Part shown: in pieces, positions 11,629-23,889 of the stretch | How the letters are laid out: each line of letters starts with the position of its first letter | Numbering within the stretch: position 1 is the stretch's first letter | The notes under the pieces: generated by a model | What the model saw: only the letters and a program-made list of their open reading frames with translations | What the model was told of the DNA's origin: nothing | The model's database searches: none | Position numbers and translations under genes: made by a program | DNA from: Amorphophallus konjac | Lineage: Eukaryota; Streptophyta; Magnoliopsida; Alismatales; Araceae | DNA length: 64,000 bases | Direction of reading: 5' to 3' | Assembly (NCBI GenBank): GCA_022559845.1 | Contig: CM040121.1 | Location: forward strand, 566,916,140 to 566,980,139

Positions 11629-11639
11629 TGGGGGGCATT
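11629..11639 (+). other. Putative polypurine tract
   Basis: GTGGGGGGCAT directly precedes TGTTGTACCC, the likely start of a plus-strand LTR. A short G-run just before an LTR is where plus-strand DNA synthesis is primed in retrotransposons. Confidence 0.4.
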
Positions 11640-11679
11640 TGTTGTACCCAGACAATTTCCCAGCCAAAACGATAAGAAA

Positions 11680-12740
11680 TAAGGGTTCGGGCATTTCCCC
11701 GAACACCTTCAAGGCACGGGCTACCTAGCCCTTTCTACACCCTAAAGGTCCCCAGAAGGGTCCCGATCAACTCGCCGTGATGCACGGCGGCACAAACAAG
11801 TATTCGGGGTCAACCCCGGCCACTCTCATACGGGCTTTGCCCGCGTCTTATATGGCAGCCCGGGATCACCCGGGGGCACCCCGACGTTAAGCCACGCCAC
11901 GTGGCATCCAACAAAAGAGTCGCGGGCCCACTCCAAGACTCTTCATTCAACCCTCCAAGGTCAAAGGGAGACCCGAGCGAGTCAACCACAGGCTTTGGAG
12001 GCCCGCAACATGTACGTACGGCTCACACACGTGTGTTCGGTATTTTTCCGAACACCTTGTGGGCGCATATGTTTCAACCCTTCTACACAAGACCACGGGC
12101 CACCCCGTGATTCTAGTACGCCAGTTGGGTCCTACAACGACCCCCCCAGCAAGTCGGGGCCACCCCCGACCCTCAGACAGGTGGCAACAAACCACCGAAC
12201 TTAGCTCTCAGGCCAACCCGAGGCTACCCTGCCAACCCACCGTACAACGCGGCACGTAGCACGAGGCAAAGCCCATGGGCCCAAAATGCCTCCTTCCAAC
12301 CCCTACAGACTTCTACCCTTGGCCTTAGGCAAAATCTAAGGCCCGTCGGCTGCTTACACGGCTCGTTCGGCAACCCAGGGTGTGTCGGGTAAGTCCCCGA
12401 ACACCTTGCGAGCGGCTACTCCGACTAAAAGAACAACGGCCCTACGGGCCCATGCCAACCTCCCGGAGTTCAAAGTCCATCAAAGGACGTCCCCAGACAA
12501 CACAAGACAACACAAGAAGACCCCCGGGGCCATCCCCCGGGGTTACGGCCGGCCCGGGGCCAATTCGCCCCAGGGCGTGGCCGCGCCCCCGGGGAGGGCA
12601 AACTCCCCAGGGGGCCGCGCCCTCTCTCCAGCTCGGTGTTCCCACGACCCCACTCAGCCCCGGTTTGCTCAATTGCGGTCCTACGATGCAGTTCGTGTAC
12701 CGTACCAGTTCGAGGGATCAAGCGCGGACGTGGAAGCGCA
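11680..12740 (+). repeat. Three degenerate ~349-bp tandem repeats
   Basis: CCGAACACCTT occurs at 11699, 12048 and 12397, exactly 349 bp apart each time. Each copy is preceded by a small inverted repeat (TTCGGG...CCCGAA type) and followed by similar C-rich text. The units have diverged but keep phase, showing an old tandem amplification inside the U3-like region. Confidence 0.65.
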
Positions 12741-12911
12741 AAGCGACAGCACGACGGGTTCGTCCTCAAGTCAACGCGCACAAGTCTCCACAAGCCGCCA
12801 CGTACCCTTGTACTTAGCCAAATTGGGAAGAAAAAAACCCAAAAATCAATTTTTATATGGTGGGGACCAGTCCCCCCTCTCTCTCCTTGCGAACCCGCCC
12901 AAACCCCCCTG

Positions 12912-13223
12912 GGGGGGTTTAGGTGTACCAGCCAGGGCCCCCTGGCTGGTCCGCCTAAACCCCCTTGGGGAGGGGGTTTACGCGGACCAGCCAGGACCCC
13001 CTGGCTGGTCCGCGTAAACCCCCAATCAAACCCAAAAAAAACTTTTTTCAATAAGAAAAAAGCCCAGCCGCCTAAACCCTTGGGGGTTTAGGCGGACCAG
13101 CCAGGCCCCCCTGGCTGGTCCGCGTAAACCCCTTTCCCTCTCTCTCTCAACCTGTAACCCAAGCACTATTCCATTGGGTTTACGCGGACCAGCTCACCCC
13201 CCGTGGCTGGTCCGCGTAAACCC
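12912..13223. repeat. Four long GC-rich palindromes (GTTTACGCGGACCAGCC type)
   Basis: Near-perfect inverted repeats of about 45-54 bp lie at 12912-12965, 12973-13023, 13082-13132 and 13176-13223. Arms read GTTTA(C/G)GCGGACCAGCCAGG and the complement. In copy 1 most arm positions are GG:CC where copy 2 has CG:CG, so both arms changed together; copy 3 is a hybrid. Loops are 2-8 C-rich bases. The last palindrome ends about 22 bp before a TATA box. Confidence 0.9.
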
Positions 13224-13245
13224 CTTGTGACCCTTCATCTTCCCC

Positions 13246-13253
13246 TATAAATA
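13246..13253 (+). promoter_or_regulatory. TATA box of the LTR-like block
   Basis: CCCCTATAAATACCCC is a textbook plant TATA box, placed just downstream of the palindrome array. The following GGGGCGAGGCATC could hold the start site about 30 bp on. Confidence 0.65.
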
Positions 13254-13500
13254 CCCCTTAGTATCTCAAGGGGCGAGGCATCAATCAATCAATCCAATAC
13301 AAAGCATCCAGCAATACGCAAGATCGTCCGGCACCCGGCAAGCACAAGACTTCGAGCGCGGAGCAAAAGAGAATTGTGTGTGGGTGACTTGTTTGGCGGT
13401 CTACTACGCCGGGGGTATGTCATTCGCGCTCCCCTCACGCCGTAGGTAGTCGTCACACACAAGTCGACACCCACCGTGTGTGAGACGTTGTGATATGGGC

Positions 13501-14219
13501 GGACGTCCCCTCATGCCGGGATTCCCCCTCGCACGCCCGTCGGTCGCAACCACTCGCGTGCCATGACGTCATGCTCACTCACAGTCACGAGGCCATGTCC
13601 GACCGCTCAACTCGAGCCGCGTCCGACCCTCGTCCAGATGCCAGATCGACAGATCCCCTCAGCTATCCAGTTGTAGGCCCCCGTTTGGCACCACGGCCGC
13701 GGCCTACACCACGGGAGGACCCCTCTGTAAAATGCACATGTGTGTATTCATCACGCATCGACCCGGGGACCGACTACCACGTCGAAATTGTCCCGTGGCA
13801 TGCGCCAGTTGTACTTTGGCCATTACGGCTTTCCCGTAAAGAAATACGCGTCTCAGCACAACACCGTCGATTGGACGAGTGCCCTCGCACCCGCGTCCCG
13901 GCCTTCAATCTCCTATCTGTATCCTTCGGCATCCATGCCTAACACTCCACCCCCAACAAACACCCCTAAGTCTAGCACGTACCCCTAGCTGCTGAATGCG
14001 CCCGACCCTACACCCATGGCTTCAGACACATATACAGACTTTTCTTCAGCATGAAACGAAGGTATTCGGATTCAATCCGATGTAAATAAACACCGGTTGC
14101 TTGCGGCCGGTGGGGAAAGACATCCTGTACACGATTCCTGCAATCTCCTACGCACTCGCACCCATGGAACTCCTTCTCTCCATGTGTCGCCCGATCGCCT
14201 GAGCCCACGTGCCGCGCCC
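13501..14219. other. Unassigned GC-balanced segment
   Basis: No recognised domain is seen in any frame. Open frames on the plus strand (13490-13942 and 13740-13988) are shorter than needed to be convincing. The text is rich in CG dinucleotides compared with the AT-rich flank on the right. It may be retrotransposon internal sequence or LTR between the two LTR-like blocks. Confidence 0.4.
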
Positions 14220-15249
14220 TGGTGGCGCTTCCCCGGTCAAACCTTGGTTCCATGAGTGATTGTCGAGAGATCGACTGGCACGCCCGCACCCTGTCCGGTT
14301 AACCCTTAGCCCGACATTCCCGTGCCATTCCGCCCGTTTTGACTTTCCGTAAAAGGAGAGTGCCCGGTACCGCCGTGAGAGGCATGCACCCGTAAGGAGG
14401 ATACCTGAGATACATCAAACTCCCGTATTTTCCTTCCCCGCTGTATTCCTTCCTTCACCCCGGTTAACCGGCATAAAAATGCGCGCAACAGGTTCATCGT
14501 CGGAACTACCTGCAATGTTAACTGAAAAAGTAGGGTGAGCGAAACGCTCAGTAGGATTTATATCTCTATACCAGGCAACTTAAAGCAATTAACATTTTTG
14601 GATAAAGTTATTGTGCTATGCCAAGAAACGTAAATAAAATATAGAACATGAATAGGAGAGAGAGTACAGAATGGAATCGCAAGTAGACAAGATATCAAGA
14701 GTAAAGTTCAAGTAGAAGACGATCATATAGAAAGTATTACTATGGAATTGGCCATTTCATGCAAGTATGTACAAGTCAAGTATTTTACATAATTCAAGTA
14801 CTTCAAGTAATTCACGAACTGTGGAATGTCATAAATCAATCTAGCAAGTCAAGCACTTTGGTGCAATGTCACACCAGGTCATTCAACTCCCATGGGCACA
14901 AGTACTTTTGGGCGCTCCCCCCAAGACCAGACCGGGCCCTATTAACACCAGGCATTGGGGTTATAGATCATAGATCCCAAGTATATTTAGACATCCACAT
15001 AATATGTATGGCCAAAGAATTTCAAGGTAAAGGTTACTAAATAAAGTACAGATCTAGCAAAATTTATCATTCGAGGTATGAGTAGTACAAGGGCTACAAG
15101 TAGTTGAAAGAGAAGTTCGAAAAGGATTTAAGACATCATGTTTAACGACATTAAGTCGATAAAAGATTGGATTGTCGGACAAGACACAATCAGCCCTTAC
15201 GAAAAATCTCTTAAAATGGGTTTAGATCAAGTTTTTCACGGTCGAGTGT

Positions 15250-15690
15250 TTAGCTAGAAAACTAAGGAATTACGGCCAGGTAAGAGGTGGGACAGTGGGA
15301 GGCTCCCCTCGCATTCGCGAGGTCCTACTTAAGAAACCACTTATCCACTTAAAGTGTTTATCCGTGGACCTCTTTCCTTAGACACCGTTTTTTCTTGGGA
15401 ATCTTGCTAATTACACGACTTGTTGGAAATGAGGAACAATTCTAGAGGAATTTCTATCCCATTTTCCCATTCGGAGCTTAACTAGAAAATCGATGAATTA
15501 CGTCCATGTAAGAGGTGGGACAGTGGGAGGCTCCCCTCGTATTCACGAGGACCTAATTAAGTAACCACTTATCAACTTAAAGCATTTGCCCGTGGACCTC
15601 TTTCCTTAGACACCGTTCTTCTTTGGAAATCTAGCGAACTATGTGACTTGTCGAAAACACGGTAACACGATAACATGGAAATCGTTAAAC
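15250..15690. repeat. Tandem duplication, period 228 bp
   Basis: TAAGAGGTGGGACAGTGGGA occurs at 15281 and 15509. The flanking text, including a CACTTA / CCGTGGACCTCTTTCC stretch, is repeated with about 15-20% divergence by eye. Confidence 0.8.
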
Positions 15691-16307
15691 TCGTATTGAT
15701 CATGATCATGCAACTAAGCCCATGTAATTTTAACAGATAATATATATTCCATTTAACATGCCAGAAAGATAATATAGTCATGGAGATCAAAGATATCATG
15801 AAGGTAACAAGAACTAGGACGGAAATATAAGCTCATAGAATAAAATTATTATCTTCCATATCCTTAACGTAATCGTGTGTGAATTTGAATGATATGCAAC
15901 TTAACATGACATATTTAATATGCTAGATGATATATTGGTTCAATTAGAACCTGAAGAGATCACGATTGGGACAGAGATCGCGCATCCGGAACACGGATCC
16001 GAGACGGATCTTCCGGCGGTTAAAAATCTCGGTTAGAATCTTATGTCCAGTTGTATGGACAACATTCTTAATACTCAATACAAATTTGAGAAAATGATAT
16101 AGAATCAAAGTAGACATGCATCTACATCTAATTCATGCATCAATTTGAGTTTAGCCTGAGAGAATACTTACCTAGTGGAAGATCAAAGAGGAAGAACAAC
16201 AAGAACGAAGAATACTTCGAACACTCCTCCAAACTTCAAGATTTCCTCCTCTCTACAACCAGCATTTGCCCAATGGATTTGTGCTTTGAGTAGGGAAGAT
16301 CCCAACC

Positions 16308-16317
16308 CTATTTATAG
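16308..16317 (-). promoter_or_regulatory. TATA box in minus-strand LTR-like block
   Basis: The minus strand reads GGCCTATAAATAGGGTTGGG, a strong TATA box in the position expected for LTR U3/R. Confidence 0.5.
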
Positions 16318-16339
16318 GCCAAGTCCCATAATTATTTTA

Positions 16340-16665
16340 TTACTAATTTAATTCCATCTTCCACCCAATTTCTTATGTCACCCACCCATGTTACTATTAT
16401 ACCAACTTATGTTGGCAATAATTTCCAACATGTGGATGTTGAAATAAATATCCCTTTATGACATAATCAATTACCTCATTTATTCAATGATGTTTTATTG
16501 CTAATTTAATTCTAAGTCAATTTTCCACCCAATTTCCTATTTCACTAACTCATGTTACTATTATACCAACTTATGTTGACATTAATTTTCAACATGTAAA
16601 TATTGAAATAAATCCCCCTTTATGACATAATTCATGACCTCATTTATTCAATTAGGTAAGAAATT
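16340..16665. repeat. Tandem duplication, period 164 bp
   Basis: CATGTTACTATTATACCAAC occurs at 16387 and 16551. The flanks (TTCCACCCAATTTC before, TTGAAATAAAT and CTCATTTATTCAAT after) are also duplicated. Confidence 0.8.
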
Positions 16666-16885
16666 GCATCATCCACTAATTAAGATTTAACTAGAGCTAA
16701 TAATTCTCTCTTAAATCAGATACTACAATACTGCTACAGTACCGATGTCTTCGCCTTCTCAGAATCGTGCTGCGAATCTCGCCGTTCATGTGGACATAAA
16801 TAAAAATATTTACCATTTATTTTATTTTCATCTTTCATTATTTTTTTCGCATATAAATGCATATATAAAATTTTGAGTTGCTACA

Positions 16886-18718
16886 TGGGGTTAAGAGATA
16901 GATTTTGAGCGATCCGAGCGATGATTCATAGTGTAAATGATTGGTACTGATGGTATGAATGGTGGGGAGAGGTTCCTCGGTGTTTTTCTCATCCCATGAG
17001 GTGATCAAGACGTGGTTTCAAATCTCCAGATCGGGGCTCTATTTGGGAAAGCTCTACAGAAGGAGGCCAACTAGGTGGTCATCGAGTTCTGTGTGCGACC
17101 AGGTCAATGGCCGCCCTGCTCAGATGGGTGGCCAACTATATGGCAAACCAGAGAGTTGAGCAGGTGGGCGGCCAGAAAGGTGGCCGCCTAGGAGAGGAGG
17201 CCTACTGGGTGGCTAGCCCTTTGGCCGCCCAGTGTCTATGTGGTCGCCCCGATTTCTTGTTGCTGGAAGTCTTTCGTGACCTTGTGTTTCTGCGGAGGGT
17301 AGTTCCCGCGTGATCTTGTGTTTCTACATAGGGTTGTTCCTACGTAATTTTATGTGTCCACGGAGGATGTTCCCATGTTGTTCATATGAGCTGACGATTG
17401 TTAGTTCTATTGTCTGGCCCAACGTTCTTGTGGTTTTCAGTCCTCCAATGAAGGAGGGAGATTTTGAGCTATGTCAAGCCGCGTCGTTTCCACAGTCCAC
17501 GTATGTGAGCCGGTGGTACTCCAGTAGTTTCCTTTTGACTACGTGGTTTGGTGTACTTACTGTAAGTGGCATACCGCTAGTTGTAGCCCTCTGGGTACTT
17601 TTCTGTGTACATGTGCGGTTGGGGGCTTGAGTACTGTGTTGTTGGTCGCAGAGGCATGAACCCTGTGTGGTTGGGGGCTTGGGTAGTTGTTGATCGTAGA
17701 GGCACAGATCCCCACTAGTCCCAGTAGGAGTTATGTGTGTGTGTGTCTCGCTGGCGCACTCCTCGGAGGGGAGGTGGATCATGCGTGAGATGGGTGGCGC
17801 GGTATAAGATGTCAGTGGACGCATCCTGCCTTGTATGCGTGTGTCCCGCTGCCATACTCCTAGGAGAGGAGGTGGATCCCACATGAGACAGGAGGTGCGG
17901 TGTAAAACATCAGTGGACACATCTGGCTTGGTTACTAGTGGGCGGTTCTCCTATCACTCGTGGTTGTGGCTTTCCTGACATTAAGGTCAAGGGTTTCCTA
18001 ACGGTGTAGTCATGGTTCTTCCGTCGGTTGGCTTTGTGGTTTTCTTGATAGCCGTGGTCATGTGTCTCCTGACCGTTGTGGTTGAGGTTCTTCCATCACT
18101 CATAGCTACAATGTTGTGCTACTGACCTGGCATGGCATGATGACGGTCGTTACTCTTCGGACACTTGTGGAGGTGATACCGCGTGTTTCCTTATGGCGTG
18201 AGGTGTTGTCTTACCGGCTCAGGGTTGTGTTTCCGTTGAGACGTGGTGTCTATAGTAGGGTTATTGGTAGCCATGCATGCTTTACCTAATTGTTGTTCTT
18301 CCTGCTAGTTAATTGTTATTGTTATTGTTTAGTGTGCTAGGGATCCACGAGACCCCTACTGAGCCAATGAAATGAGGCTCACCTCTTTTTCTTTCAATGC
18401 ACCTCCGACGCTTCGGAGGTCCCGTGCGGTGTCAACGGAGTTCTTAGTTGCCAGTGTGCTAGAGCCAGAGTATGTCCCGCGTGTAGTTTTCTTTTGTTGG
18501 GCAATACTTTTTAGACTTGGACTCTGGACTGTTATTTGTATAAATTGTAATAAATGTAAATTTTAATTCCTGCATCTTAATTTCTACATTTATTTTAGAT
18601 TCTTATGCACTCCCGTAACGTTAATCTAACCCTTCCGAGCATTGTGGCTCGTGGGTGACGAGTCAAGATTCAGGCCGCGTCAGTTACTTTCCGATACTTA
18701 GATCCTGGGTCATCACAC
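16886..18718 (+). mobile_element. LTR-like remnant, plus orientation
   Basis: Near 18358-18383 a TACTGAGCCAATGAAATGAGGCTCACC stem matches the R/U5 stem type of the other gypsy LTRs. The block ends with GGTCATCACA at about 18718. Upstream it contains short tandem repeats: TTGTGTTTCTRCRNAGGGTWGTTCC-like units at 17280-17375, a ~96-bp duplication at 17734-17925, and GTGGTT..TCTTGA-like units at 17950-18110. No TATA box or primer-binding site is evident. It begins exactly where the minus LTR-like block starts. Confidence 0.3.
17734..17925. repeat. Tandem duplication, about 96 bp
   Basis: The units share GTGTGTCYCGCTG, ACTCCT.GGAG.GGAGGTGGAT and AGTGGACRCATC in the same order. This is a typical unstable segment inside an LTR-like block. 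Confidence 0.7.
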
Positions 18719-18982
18719 TATCCCTCCGAACTCGTCTCTCTGTCTGATTGACAACATTGACGAGTTCGGCTACGGCTCCGGAGGGCCATCACTGTAGTCC
18801 TACGGATTTGAAGGGTGGACCAGTAGGTCGACTCTCGTAGTCTCTATTCTGACTCCACTAGAGTGTGTTGGCTTCACCAAGGTTCGTGCATGTGTGTCTC
18901 CATATTGACTCCAGCTTCTCTTCTGCTTTGGTTTATGTTGTCGCTTTATGTGGACAAGGTACGTCCTAATTAATGTTGTACT

Positions 18983-19418
<436 letters not shown>

Positions 19419-19467
<49 letters not shown>

Positions 19468-19507
19468 GTTCCTTTCCTCCCGTGGACAGTGACGTGACTT
19501 CACTTGT

Positions 19508-19555
<48 letters not shown>

Positions 19556-19603
19556 GTTCCTTTCCTCCCGTGGACAGTGACGTGGCTTCACTTGTTATCC
19601 TAC
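19419..19603. repeat. Duplicated unit of (AT)n plus 47-bp unique sequence
   Basis: An (AT)n run followed by TAATTGTTCCTTTCCTCCCG...GACGTG.CTTCACTTGTTA.CCTA occurs twice in tandem (19419-19511 and 19512-19603). The unique parts differ at only two positions by eye, so the duplication is recent. Confidence 0.9.
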
Positions 19604-21090
19604 AGTTCCTCTCTTCAAGGTAAAACCCATATTCCTCTAGCTAGGCTGGCCTCAAAAAACTTAATATTGATATCCTTCACACTAAGCTTCACAAATCATA
19701 ATTAATTGATGGCATATGGCTGCAATGCCATGTTCCATAGACAATATTCTGAAGTACATACCCTTTTTTTTTCCTGACTTTCCAACACACATGACACCCA
19801 CCATCACCTGTGCATGCAATTCCTATCTTTCTGCAAAAAAAAAAAAAACCGGAACAACGTACGCTCTTGTCTAATTAATCCATGGTTCTCCGAATAAAAA
19901 TTAAGACCCACCGGAGTTTGGCACCTGTACCTCTATACCCACATTATAATATGACTTTTTTATAATTGTCCCCCCACCCTTGCCCTCCCTAAATTTTTTT
20001 CGAGATCTTTAAATTTGTCCCTTTATATTTTGATATCATTACATTTTTACCCGATGTCCTATATATGACTGACCTTTACACTGTACACACATCTTTTTAC
20101 TAGATTCACCACGTTATTTGTTATAGTTATTTACCGTACGATCAATTAAATCAACGATCAAGATTAACTTTTGCAAGTTGAAAATCTAAAGTCTTTGCTG
20201 AGAAATCGCGAGAACAAATACAGCACAACTAAAATCGTAAAAGGAACAGAGTACGTATTACGTATGAGAAACTCCGTGTTGGTTATTTTCCCGGTTGAGT
20301 AGAAAGGGAAAAAAAAGGACGACTGTGAGGCTGTACACAAGGTCGATTTGCAGTAAGTCTCTTCAATCCGCATATCTAATCGGATCGACCCTCGGCCTCA
20401 CTCCATCGGGAAGAGTTTTTCTGTCAATACGATGAGTTTTCTCCATTGTTCGGTTCTCTTGTTATCTATTTGATGACTTTTTATGGAATCATAGGACTTT
20501 ACCATAGGATTTTATTAAAAGTATTTGTTTGAGAGCTCTGATTTTATCTTTCTGTTTAATTCTTGCTTGGTGTATTCCCAATTACGGACATTTTACATAC
20601 CTCAAATCCTCAATAGTTTAACATGATTCTTCCCCTCAGTTATTCATGTTTGTGATTTTTTATTTCGATAATATAATATAGAGCTAGCTCTCATTCGTCG
20701 AAAACCGTGTCCCTAATTTTGAAACTGAAGCAATTTTTGACAGGGAGTTCATCACAGAATATGAGTGATCCGAGTGGATCTGATGTTTCTTTTATCTCCG
20801 AAATTTTTTGGGAACAACTTTTTATCTTGAGTCATTCTATGTTTTTTTATTATTTTTCTATATGCAACATTTAGTTTATTCACCGATAATAATACAACGC
20901 TTTCAAAATATAAAGATTCACAGTGGATAACTCACTTGTAAAATACCTTTTACTTGAATAAAAATAAATAATTTTTATTATATTAATTTTATTTTACTCC
21001 CTCTTCCAAATATTCTTGACTCCGCCACTGATAATATGCCATGGCTGGGACCATTCTAACTGGTGTGGATGGTACGTAACTACGTAACTA
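19604..21090. other. Intergenic, no gene recognised
   Basis: AT-rich sequence with poly-A/T runs and short open frames only. No domain, RNA gene or clear repeat was found. Confidence 0.5.
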
Positions 21091-21097
21091 CGTACGC

Positions 21098-21612
21098 CTA
21101 GCTAGTAAGTGTGCTACAGATCGCGAGCAGATGGCACAGCGGCCCACCCCCGCACTTGAGGCCAAGCTTGCTAGGTGTTATGTGTGTGTAGAGAAATATT
21201 AGAAGTCTCGTGTCGCCATGCAAGGGTGATGGACCAGCCCCAGCGACAGGGCACGCGGCCACCCCTCCCACCCAAAAGCTTCTGACACCTCGTGACGCCA
21301 AAGGCGTCAGGACCAGCGCCCCGGGGGGTGGGGGGTGGGGGGCGGGACACAACACCCCCGGGCCCCCTCCCCCCCCCGGGGCACACCAGCGGAAAGCCAC
21401 AGGAGCGATATGGACAGCTAGCGCCGTGACGCCTCCTCGATTCGCCCACAAGCAGGTAGGCCTGCACTATAGTACTGCGCTGCCATGGATTATATGTGCT
21501 CTCCCTCTCATGCAGGGGTTCCGAGTTTTGATTCCTGCAAGATGCGGACCCCAGCCCACCTCTGCTGTCTAACTTTGCCTCGGTCAATATATATATATAT
21601 ATATATATAAGA
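21098..21612. other. GC-rich segment with G/C runs, possibly SINE/LINE-tail-like
   Basis: The segment holds long G runs (21323-21346) and C runs (21345-21380). It ends with GGGGTTCCGAGTTTTGATTCCTGC (compare the pol III B box GGTTCGANTCC), then CCTCGGTCAA and an (AT)n tail at 21587-21609. This could be a degraded SINE or a LINE 3' end. Open frames on both strands are by-products of the GC bias. Confidence 0.25.
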
Positions 21613-22980
21613 TTTCACGTGATGTCAGTCCCACGACAATTTATCATGGGACCGACATCCGGACCTTTCATCTTACAAGCGGCTAACTTGTGAGTTGCTT
21701 GATCGGCTCGTGCGCATTCATACATGGGGGTAACGTACCGATGCTGCAGCATCAGAAGCACGTACGGGAATGGGGATGGGGAAAGAAACTCTGGAGATGC
21801 TACAAATTTCGTATCATTCCTAGCTAGCTTATACGTACGTAGACCTTACATATGAGCTAGATTCCGTTCCTGCGTAAATCTCCATGCTAATTAATAGGAC
21901 TGCACATGTTTGTTTAATCCCTTCTAGCATTTACATGTATTTCCTTTCCTTTCTGTTGTTGTGAATTAGAGACCCTATAATCTGTTTGGAGCATTAATTT
22001 TGATATAGTAGATTACTTCTGACATTCATCTTTTTATAGTATAAAATATCAATATTGATATTGACATGGAAGGAGTATTAAGAATGGCAACTGAAGAAGA
22101 GGCACAATAAAATTGAAGGTAGAAGGAGAGGAGATGCTAGTTTTGGACTCACACAATCAGGATTGGATCAAATTTAATATAAATTAATTAGGCTTCCATT
22201 AAGCAACAACGCTCTTTTAGTTAACTTGATGGTATTATGAAATCGATAGAACTTAACCGATAATTATATTCTTTGTTAATATATATCAATATCAAAATTA
22301 ATATTGATAGAGGTGTTCGCTGTACATAATAACCAAACATCACTTCCTCTCAAGCAGGCGCGCGGTTACATCAAATGTAATGTTGACAGAGTTATTTGAT
22401 TCGTACGATAACTAAGCATCACTCTCTCTCCCCCTACCGAGACAGCGATGGTGTGGATGGTTCTGCCCATTTCGGCATTTAATATTATTGCAACAGATGG
22501 ACCACTTTGGCTATCCAATTGCTCGCAGTGTGTGGTTCGAACAGCCGCTATATATCTTTGAAGAGACATGCTTAACTACCCAATTAATAGCCGTTACAAG
22601 AATGGATCGATTTTGCCCCTAAGGATGCTATAGGCTTGACAGGTTCATATGTTAGAAGGATACTACTACATGTTTGCCAATAATTTCATGATGTACGTGA
22701 AATAAGCTTTGATGGGAACGCTGCTTAAATTTGAAACGTCTCAAGATGCCTGAGGCAGTTTAAAATTTGACAATTTTGTTCTTCACATTAACTTCCTTTT
22801 GGGTCACGTGACACGCAGGTTTGCATATTTATGACTCCACGACGAGGACAAGAATTCTCAGTGGAGTGAATTTTCCGCATTCACATGACTATTCTACTAT
22901 TTTTGGACGACTACATTGGGTCCTGTTGCTTGTGGAGAGTGCTCGTGGATATATCTTCACAAATGTATATATTAAATCTC
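21613..22980. other. Intergenic, no gene recognised
   Basis: AT-rich and without coding potential. Two short ATATTGATAT.GACA-like stretches at about 22048 and 22280 may be remnants of one repeat family. Confidence 0.45.
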
Positions 22981-22984
22981 TTCT

Positions 22985-23516
22985 CATACAATGCGGCCCG
23001 GCCCGCGGGCTTGGCCCGATTTTGGGCCGGGCCACAAGGTCTTTTTCGGCCCGCGGGTTTTTAGTCGCGCCTAAAAGTCCGGCCCGACTAGACTCGCGGG
23101 CCGGGCTCGGGCTTTGAGTTCGGCCCGCGGGCCGGCCCGGCCCGATCCCTTTTTTTATTCTCACTTCAAATTTTAAAAATTATTTGGTCAAACTTATGTT
23201 ATTTTACTTAATTAAAATTTTTAAAATTCTCTTTTCACACAAATTATGTAATTAATATCAAAATTTTAATTTATTTAGTGAGATTATAAGTTTTATAATA
23301 TTAAATCTATTAATTTTTATTATTTTTATTATTTTATTTAAGTAGTCGGGCCGGACCGGGCCTTAGTCGGGCTTTGAATTTTTTACATAATATCGGGCCC
23401 GACCCGGCCCGACCCGACATAAGTCGGGCCCGGGCCGGGCTCGGGCCTTACTCTTGATAAGTCGGGCCCGGGCCGGGCCGACCTAAGCCCGGCCCGAGCC
23501 CGGCCCATTGACAGCC
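22985..23516. mobile_element. hAT-like non-autonomous element with GGCCCGG repeats
   Basis: GGCCCGGCCCG-rich arms lie at 22992-23150 and 23346-23510 around an AT-rich core. Read on the minus strand, the right end starts TAGGGCTGTCAATGGGCCGGGC, the common plant terminal sequence of this hAT-type MITE class. The left end (CAATGCGGCCCGGCCC) matches it only partly, so it may be truncated. No transposase is encoded. A related remnant is at about 24225-24345. Confidence 0.6.
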
Positions 23517-23625
23517 CTACTACTAGGACATTATATTTAGTAGACACCAGTGTCCCGAATGAACTCCAACCAAGTCAATCCTAATCTGAATCCGACTTAT
23601 CCCTTGCAAAGTCGAAGACATACTC

Positions 23626-23889
23626 TAAGCTCCGCTTTGGTACGGGATTATAGATGTCTCGATTAAATATAAGTGAGTTCATATATTCTTGGGTTATGCC
23701 TTTTTACTTTGGTAGGGTCTTGGGTTAAAATATCTCACCTGTGGAAGTGGGATGGGTTAAACCGACTTAAAACAACTTATCACACTTTTAAGTAGATTAT
23801 CAAATTCTGCTCCCGCCAAAGCAAATAGGGTTAAGTTACGTCAAAAGTGAGCTTATTCCTGTGTTAAGCCCGTACCAAAGCGGAGCTTA
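23626..23889. mobile_element. Small TIR element (264 bp), TA-flanked MITE
   Basis: Perfect 21-bp inverted repeats start TAAGCTCCGCTTTGG at 23626-23646 and end with the complement at 23869-23889. If the outer TA is the target duplication this would be mariner-like, but other TIR superfamilies cannot be excluded. There is no coding capacity, as expected for a MITE. Confidence 0.8.

Larger units (their letters stand above)
11640..13500 (+). mobile_element. LTR-like block, plus orientation (Tat-like Ty3/gypsy, inferred)
   Basis: The block starts with TGTTGTACCC after a G-rich tract and holds a repeat-rich U3-like part (11640-13230). A TATA box follows at 13246 and then about 250 bp of R/U5-like sequence. 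The right end is uncertain; CA ends are possible near 13467. Plant Tat elements carry an extra gene antisense between pol and the 3' LTR (Grande is the known example). The PMD gene running leftward from 11480 fits that arrangement, so this would be the 3' LTR or a solo LTR. No partner LTR is visible in the window. Confidence 0.45.
14220..16885 (-). mobile_element. LTR-like block, minus orientation (Tekay-like, degraded)
   Basis: A TATA box on the minus strand at 16308-16317, a TG start at 16885 (TGTAGCAACTC) and a CTGAGCGTTTCGCTCA stem near 14537-14556 fit a gypsy LTR read right to left. The stem is followed by a pyrimidine tract, as in the LTR at 2920-5476. The inner end near 14220 (GGCGCCACC) resembles the GGCGCCACA end of that LTR. 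No clear primer-binding site follows. Two internal duplications are present, at 15247-15690 and 16340-16665. Confidence 0.4.

Noticed and set aside
13490..14515. Possible organellar-DNA insert or gene
   Set aside because: The composition differs from the flank and some frames look protein-like, but I could not match any mitochondrial or plastid gene, and the right part fits an LTR end better.
22985..23516. CpG-island-like promoter
   Set aside because: The GC-rich arms are inverted GGCCCGG repeats around an AT core, which fits a hAT-like MITE better.
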